Positions 54,101 through 63,100 of a stretch of DNA of 64,000 nucleotides are shown here, one piece after another (the stretch's first letter is position 1; the number at the start of each line of letters is the position of its first letter). This DNA is from Lutraria lutraria (lineage: Eukaryota; Mollusca; Bivalvia; Venerida; Mactridae), in the NCBI GenBank assembly GCA_964023205.1, contig OZ026838.1, forward strand, positions 32,267,843-32,331,842, in the 5' to 3' direction. Made by a program: the position numbers and the translations under genes. Below the pieces are notes generated by a model. The model was not told the DNA's origin and searched no databases. It worked only from the letters and a program-made list of their open reading frames with translations.

Positions 54101-57100
54101 ATTTGCCCAAAATCGTCAACTACAGTCGAGAAAACGAAACCCGTCTACTTGTTACACGCATGGTTTACGCGCATTTTTGTATGAAATACGATCGAACCTA
54201 CATTAACCAAAACCCGTCTAGCCTGTTATACGTCATAAGATACATGCGTACCCAAACTTTTCGTACGTGTTATCTCGCAGCTGGTAAATTTTGTTACGTA
54301 GTAGTTGATTTGTGTAATTAACTCAATATTCTACGTGAGTGGGGAAACTGTCGGGCCTTTATATTAGCAGTGATAAGTTAACGTCTTCACCCCTACAAAT
54401 GTTACGCTTCTGACCTAATTGGGCGTGAATTCCATAATCAACAAAGTACTGAACGGGTTGGAATTTAGTATCTCCCGGAAGTTATTTATATCACCGGAAC
54501 TGAAGTTTTGATCATAGCGCGGTGGCTATGTCGGTACTAGGAGCTGTCATTTCACTTGAAATGCGGCTCTGTTCCTCCATATTCAATGCTGAACATCACC
54601 TTCAGTCTTGGACTGCGGATGGGCACCATCCCACTGCTTTAGAATAGCTTCAAAGCGAATAATGGGCCAATGAAAAGAACAAATCTCACCGCTATTTCCC
54701 TCAGTCGTATTGTTAACGTCTGAACATATTAGCCTTCAGCAACGTTGAGGTGCCTCCCCGCTTGTTGTGCAAGCGCTCGCTTCCAACCACGTGTCATTCT
54801 CAGTTGATTAGGTGTTTACAGTCTGACTTTCAAGTACAAAAAGACCGCATCACTCTCTGTCACGCATTATATAGCACGGACAATGGTCACTCGACTGTGA
54901 CTTCCGACCGCTTTCGCCGATGAATCAAAACAAAGTTACAAAATAACTTCAATGTATTTCTGATTAAATAATTGGTATTATTATTCACTAGTAGTACTGT
55001 ATAATTATGTAACCTACATACCTTTCACATGTCTTGTTTGATCCAGAATAGTGTTGTATCGGTTGAATTTTGCCACAATTTTATTGCCTTCTAAAAGTTC
55101 TACCTGCATAAAATTGTTTAAATGATCGTGGATATACAGAAGTAGACAGTTCTTCAATAAAGTACGGAAATTGAACACTATTGTAGAATCCAGGACACTG
55201 GTGATATTACTGTCCACAAAATGAAGATGGGACGACGTATGACCAAGAAATGTTACAGCATCTTCATTTATATCTGAAATATAATCATACAATCATTTAT
55301 AGAACAACACCATGAAGAATGACTTGAGAAGAAAAATTTAATTTACGACAAAGTAGCTCATTTAAATGTTAAATTTATTTGTTATGAATTACGATGCAGT
55401 AGTAGCAGATGATAAAAAAGTGTTTGCACATGGTACAATTTAGACAACTAACATACAGCTAGTGCACTTTAGCATGTCAAAGATACTAAAATCAGATCAT
55501 GCAGTCTAATATTGTTAACAATTTTGTTAACATTATACATCATACATAAAATTGTAATATTTAATATAGCATAAAAAGCAATTTTCTTGAGGTAATGCAT
55601 GTGTAAAGTGTGTCTCGGAATGAAGTCCCTTGAGAATCAAGCTGTAGGATTAAAGATGTCTTATGAATTTTGGAATTTATTCCAGTAATAAGATTTCAGT
55701 TTGAATGCATCCACACAAAAATATTTCAACTACATTATTAAAAATTCATGGACTTAATGAATCTTGCATCATTGAATCCCAGTCTGTAGAAATATCATTT
55801 TCAACAATGATTTAACAAACAAATTAATATCTACTGGCATAAAACCAATAACCTACATCTCGACAAAGCAACACCCTTTGGAAGTATCAAAATTATGTTG
55901 TTGAGAGGGCGTTGCCCTAGAGAGATTAAATTAATAGTTCAATTGTGCAGTGGGAAAAACATGCTGATGTTGAAGGGAGGTTGTTGCTCAAGAGAGAGCC
56001 GCTCTGGAGAGTTTACACTGTATTACACATTCTGATAGAATATATCCCACTGACACATGGTCTGTTAATAATGATACTACTTACCTATTTCACAGTTATG
56101 ACCAGAGTGTGCCCATGGGTTTACACATTCACAATGATAGTCGCCCCATTCCTCCACACATTCGGCACCATTCATACATGGATTAGGCCAACAACTAGCC
56201 ATACATTTCCTTTCCACACCAACAGTACTATAATAGGAAAAAAAAAACAGAAATTTAATACTTTTTATCATATCTACTGATCTAAAGTCAACTTTAATTG
56301 GCTTTCATTATTTGTTTATACCTAATGCATCAATAAAATGCTCATATAATAGTTTGCTATATTACATACAGTCAAACCTGTAAACAAAGGTGGCCTTTAT
56401 TCGGAGGTGCTCACTAACACAGGTTTGACTGTATTTACAAACAAAATCCTAATTCAATCTATAATACAATTAAATCATCAAGACAACGTGTTTAATAATA
56501 CAAACATTCAATTAACAACCAATTAATACTATATGTACATTCATTTATTTTGAAATAAGCAAAGGACACCGTTGTAATTTGATGAATTTCACACAATTCC
56601 TGAACATAAAGCAGCGTTCAATAAACGCACATGCATAAAGTATGTGGCAGCTTGACTTAACCTTATACAGACAAGGCAATTACTACATGCCCCACTTACC
56701 ATTTGATGCTAGGGGCGGGCTTAAAAAAGTTGTTTTATACTCACGCAGAATCTATGAGATCAGTCAGTGGATAGGCCTTATTGTTGTACTGTAGCCCACG
56801 CATACATCCAATAATTCCATGTATATCTTCTAATACTTTCTCTCGTGGTAGACTGTAAAATATGTCTAATATAAAACACAAAGAACATAATGTGATTTGA
56901 TTTTTACAGAGGAACATGCAGGTCATTATCCATTGGAATTATTAAACTAATGTTTGGCATAATACAAATGCAAAAGAATTATAAACACAAGTTAATATTT
57001 CTCTAGACTATTTGTTTGTTAATATCGCATTTTACGTCCCTTTTCAACAGTCAGAGTCATATGAGGCAGACAGTTCACCTAATCATCTTTCCTGGGAAGA

Positions 57101-60100
57101 ACCAGTACTAGACTTCCATCCTCCATAAACAACTGCCTACTTTCTCACATAAAGAGACATGGTTGGTAGTGGGGCTCTAACCCACGACCCTCTATCACAG
57201 AGAGGTCAGTGAAGTCAATGACCTTAACCACTTGACCATGAAGGCAGGTTTCTCTAGACTAAGTGAAATGTATAAAAAAATCATAATGGGTGTTATTACC
57301 ACACTATATTAACACCATATGTTGTGTTATAATCATTCTTTACTATAACATGATAGTTGGGCCTTATTCCCCACCATATACAACCACAGCTCACCTTTCA
57401 GGTACACCACCAATGTACAGGATTCCAGAAAACAGGGTGAATCTGGGTATATCAACAGGAATAGCTAATATCGTCTCTGTCATATCTATCATACACCTAA
57501 TATTATGTATATCTGTTTCTATGGAAACCTGATGCCACTGACCATTGTTCACAGGTATAGGACTTATAATATCTACATCAAGTTTCTTCAAACCCCAACG
57601 AAAGTAAAACTTTACTGTATAAACTGAAAGTAAACAAACATACAAAATGTTAAAACAATTATATTTCATGCACTTTGGTGTATGAAATAGAGAGTAACTT
57701 GAATTCAATGTGCTTGAACTGTAAACACTTTTCAGTCATATGACTACTATTGTAATAAGAATACTGCAGCCGTTTATAATCATTGTCAAAGAAAACCAAA
57801 TAGTTTTTTTTCCTATAAAACTGTTTGAGATTGATACAAGATACTTGACAGAAAGGTTAAAGGTAGCTTTCCATTTTGTACAAACGTTCACAGCTAAGCA
57901 ATCATAACTGCTTATTTGACGTAGCTGATTAGCAACAGTTATGCAATGAATGCTTGGTAAATCTGAATTACTTCATCAAATGAATATTTAGTCTAGTCTC
58001 ATAACAAGAGCGCCGCTAGCGGTTCCAATGCTCACCTGTTCACTGCCTCAGTGAGATCTATCCACCAGTGAAAGTTCATGTTGCTACCTCTTATAGATTC
58101 TGAGTTATGAGCTACATAAAAGTTTTTGCACTGATGCAGATGTTGACTTTTTTTTCGAAAACAGCCAAGCTAATAAAGAATAACAAACCTGAAGTTACAG
58201 CCACAAAGAAGTAGTTGATATTCTCATCAGTTCCTGTCTGATACAGTATAATGGCGTTGTCATGGTGAGTACGGAAGCTGACCCGCATATCATGTGACTT
58301 CCATGGTTGACTCAACAAATATCCAGATTCTTCACTGAATGTTACAGCTGTCGTAGGGATCTGATTCTCTGTGAAAAAAAAATTGAAGTAAGATGTTTTT
58401 GGTATTTTATATTCATCTACTTGAATGATGCTTTTTCTTTGGGGATAAACATTGCACCAACAGCTAGTCACATGGTAAATTTCCCAGCTTTAATGACGTT
58501 AGACTACACCATGGTAGATTCCTCATATGCTGAATTTGTCTGGTAACAGCAAAGGGCCAGTGATTACTAGTCACAGACCATAACCAACTGACCATGTAAG
58601 TCCCGTCAAATGATATAACAACAGATTCAGTCAAACAAAGCACTATAGAAATGAATCCATACATACCTAAAAACTTGCAAACAACATCAGTAAATTTGTA
58701 TTGGAATAGAAGACAGTCATCAAACACAAGCAGACAACATATTTATATCCTATGTACTCAATACATTTATAGTGATCATATCTGGATATGCAGAGATAAC
58801 AAGAACAACTATAACAAAACGTTATAGGTAGACGAATGTATTTCTTTTTTGTATGAAGTTGCTTTTGTCATAAAGGATATTGACTGTATATTTTATTCAA
58901 TCCTCCATTAAGGAGAGTATAAAATATCTATATGATATGAGTAATACACATTATAATGACAATCATGAGTATTTGACAAATAAATACATGTATATAGTTC
59001 ACAAGCATATGGTAATATCATTCCCTACATCATTTAAATAGAATCTAAATGTTAACAAATTCACCATAAATCTGAGCATTATCATACAACCACATTGAAC
59101 TTCAAATAGCTACACAACAACTTATCTAAGCAATGCCTTCATGATTTACTTACCTATCAACTATTAATAGATTCAGTCATCACCATTAGCCAATCAAATG
59201 GCCAGGATTAGCCAAACTAGTAATAGACACTACACTATATATGCACAAACAGCTATAATAAACTAATACTCATAAGTATAATTCGTCTAGAAAATCAGGA
59301 AAACATTTGCTTTCACAATCAATATGGAAGGAGCTAACTCACCGGTACCCCAACATATAAGAGGTCCTAAGGTGATATTTCCAGAGCCTGGACCGAGAGG
59401 ATCTTCTTGTTTGACTGTCATCTGAGTGATAGGTAACTGTCTGCTGTACCTGTTATAACCCTCATCATACTGTACCAGTATTGTATCTGTAATATACACG
59501 GTAGAACAACATATGTACATGTATAAGATAACTGTACAATATTTTAATCTCTCTTTTTGGAAAATGATGGTTCACCTCTTCATAGCTGTCACTCGCTTGG
59601 CATGCGTGAATTTTAATGCAGACCGAAGTACTACATTTTTCATCATCTGCCATGCAACTAGCTTGGCGCACATGTTTTTTGATGTGGACCAAAGCACTAT
59701 GTTGTTTTTTCATCTGTCATGCAATTGTTAAACTAGTCCCCATTCCATGTTACAGTGCAAGTCTATGTAAGTTCAGTTTCCAGGAATTATTTCAGTAATT
59801 TGATTGATTGATTAGTCAGTCTATTTTGAAACAACAATATAACTTTGGTATTACATGTTCTGGTGTCTCTTTAAGACATGTAAATGAAGAAAATATCACC
59901 TAACTGCAGATATGTTGTTTTTTTCTTCAGAGACAAGCAACACTAAAATTGTCATATATGTTGGAGTTTTGAAGTTACAAATTAAGTAAGCAGAAAGGTA
60001 CTTATAGAGTTTCATGAAATTAATTTCACTTGCTCTAAAAGAATCCATTGATATGATAATGCCATATATCATAAATAAAAAGTACTGTTGAGTATTAAGT

Positions 60101-63100
60101 GTCAAACTCTACAACAAATAAACAAACATAGAAGGACCTACCATTATCACAGTTGCACCGGTTCCCACCTATGCATTCATTGTTTTCAGAACAAGCACAA
60201 TGCCCCGGGGACCAGTGACCGGCACCCAGATATTCTAACATCTCACCATTAGCTGATGTGAACCATGTCTGTATACCTAGTCTATAACATGAAACAAAAT
60301 AGGGAACTAAATCGATAAGCTGCCCAGGACCAACACTAATACATGTACATTGTACATGTAATTACCATTATGATGTACAGTTAAAATGATGCTTTCGTGT
60401 TAAAAACTTAGTAACAGTGTATAAAGTGTAAAAGATTCTCAGGATTTTTTCTTCATTTATTTGAAATTCAACTCTATAATATAAATGACTTTAGTCTTCA
60501 TTTTACCAGAAAGAGAATGCTGGAAATTTCAAATTCAATTCAAAGAAACACTTCATGCTTAAAAGTCATTCAATTAAAATATGAAGTTAATACAACACAC
60601 TCTGACAACAGAGGCAACAAAATATGGCTTTTATGCACTGTTGGCCTTTTATCAGAAATATATTAGCTTTGGTTTATGCATACTAAACAGGGTCATTTGC
60701 ACCAACAACAGACATTAACCCAGGTTTGACTATTCTAATACATATTACATCTATTGTCATGTGATCACAGATGTATATTTTCTATACCTGAGAGGTGCCT
60801 GTTGACAATCATATCTAATGTATTGTTTACACCAAGCAGATTCTTCTGATAATCTGATTAAATGTTCCCCCTGCATCTCTCTGAAACACAATATTATATC
60901 AAAAACTAATGTCACAATTTCTTGTAAGATGATACAAAAATTGAAAAATACATTTTAGTTGAATATTAGATTATTTCTGGTACAGTGCAAACTCTCAAAA
61001 GCAACACCCTTTGGAAGCTAGAAGCAAAATTATGTTCCTGCTGAGAGGTTATTGCTATAGAGAGGTTGAATAAATAGTTAAATTGTGCAGTGGGAAAAAA
61101 TCACGCTGTTGATGAAGAGAGGTAGTTGCTCAAGAGAGGGCCACTCTGGAGAGGTTTTACTGTAGTTTTAACTGATTATCAGTGAAGCCATATAGACATT
61201 ATTTCCTGAATATGGATTTTAATAATAATGCTAAATAAATCAATAATTAATTGATGTGTCAGTTGTAAGTGTTCACTCAAAGACAAGATACATCAAACCT
61301 GTGAACATAGGCCATCCTTGGGAAAGACATAATGTGGCCTTCAGTTGGAGGTGGCCACTAACACAGGTTCAACTGTCCATAAAATACAATTAGATACTGA
61401 ATGGCTGAGTATGTGATATATCTAATCTACTGTAAACATTGCTGAACTCATTTGGAATGATCTTCCACATCATAAATCTTTATACTACATTGATAACTAC
61501 ATGCGTCTGATTGAAATAATTATCCTCTGATATATTACATTGTGAGTATTGTTCAGTGGACAGCTTTTTCTAATCCTTTCTCTGTAATTATATCAGTACA
61601 ATCCAATATCAATAAACAGCTTTATTGTATGTATTTTGTACCATATAGTGAAGTAATCTAATGTTTGTCAGACATGATACAACCATCAACATTTCTGGGT
61701 ACTATTTCCCTGTGTCAAAGCCTGCTTCAGATACAATACAGAATGGTGTTACATTAATAAAAGAATGCAAGGATGAATTTAATTTTGATATCTGATACAC
61801 AACATGGATATCTGATACACAGCTAATGGAATTCTCATTAGCAATTGTTAAGTACATAACAAATATGGTCATAAAATAGCAATTACTGGCCGGGACTCAC
61901 TTCAAATTACTTTCGCATCATTAGCATAACATATCAAGAAGCACAACCAACCACTAAAAATTCTTTAGAACTTAATAATTACCATATTAAACTAGAGATA
62001 TATAATCTCATTGATGGTAGAAAACACAAGATAAATTGTGGGATGGAAATATCATGCTTTGGAAGTAACAACTGTTTTACTAGAAGCATAATTTGGGTAC
62101 AAAAAAGAATTCACTGAAATAGTGATTTCCATCGGATAATCTTAATAAAAACTTCAGGATTTTAAGAAAAAACAAGGCAATATAAGGGTATACAGTCAAA
62201 CCTGGATTAGCGGCCACCTTAAAATAAAGGCCACCTAGTGAATAAAGGCCATCCTTTACAAAACTGTCATTATTTAGAACATAATGACCCCCAAATAAAG
62301 GCCACCTGTCATTAAAGTCCACATATTGTCCTTCCTGATGGTGGCCTTTGTTCACAGGTTTGACTGTTTATCAATATGGTTATTTAGTATGTTACCTGTA
62401 AGATATATATATCTTCAAGTCTCTCATCATTTTCTGCCTCACAGTTGTATTAGGGGCCAGGTTATGATCTACTATTGTCCTGCCATAAAATTCATAACTG
62501 ACCTCATGTCCCATATCACACTGTACATACACAGGGTCCATTGGTCCACTTCCATCAAGGTCGATCAACCTGACCCCTGATTCTGTGTACCCTGCTTGGT
62601 AATATTCATCACAGGTATGTTTATATTTTGCTGAAAGTAGTAAATTGTAAATATTAATAATTGTTCCATTATATTTCTGTTTTATAATGATATACACATG
62701 AACTCACTCTTAAAATGCTCATTTCATGAATGCACCTCAGTTTTTAAACAGTGTAGAAATGAAATACTACAATTCAATGAAAACTTTAAAATAAACATTG
62801 AACAATGCTTAAAAAGATCTTGGCATCCGCATCAAACCTACGTACCAAAATGACACGCCCTTCCTGTATAATAAGTTTCGGTACAATCACAGGCCACACC
62901 TCTCCACTCGGACAGACAGATACCACCATGTTTACACATCCTGTCACCTTGACAATAATCTGTTATATTACAACCATCTATTATCAACCCAGATGCTGCT
63001 CTAGTTTGTACAAGGTCAAGGGCATCTTCAACCTGACCTTGAACTTTCAAATTCCTGATACAACCAACAAAGCCTTCACTTTCTGAAAACAACAAAAGTA

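Larger units (their letters stand above)
48734..54982. mobile_element. Split-direct-repeat insertion (A1-interior-B1A2-interior-B2), non-coding
   Basis: A1 (48734-49458) and A2 (51130-51854) are 725 bp each with three substitutions and no gaps. B1 (50959-51135) and B2 (54806-54982) are 177 bp and look identical. The two interiors (49459-50958 and 51855-54805) are unrelated. ATTATT stands at the left end, the B1/A2 junction and the right end. This is the repeat plan of Ngaro/PAT tyrosine-recombinase retroelements, yet no reverse transcriptase or recombinase ORF is visible (longest about 70 codons). It may be a non-autonomous derivative, or two tandem copies of an element with exchanged interiors. 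It sits in the intron between N13 and N14. Confidence 0.7.

Noticed and set aside
54103..54321. 72-codon ORF inside interior 2 of the split-repeat element
   Set aside because: Short, no recognisable motif of a recombinase, transposase or reverse transcriptase; cannot be told from chance.
62080..62355. 91-codon minus-strand ORF with '[20 protein letters not shown]'
   Set aside because: It reads through the palindromic MITE at 62188-62369; not a gene.
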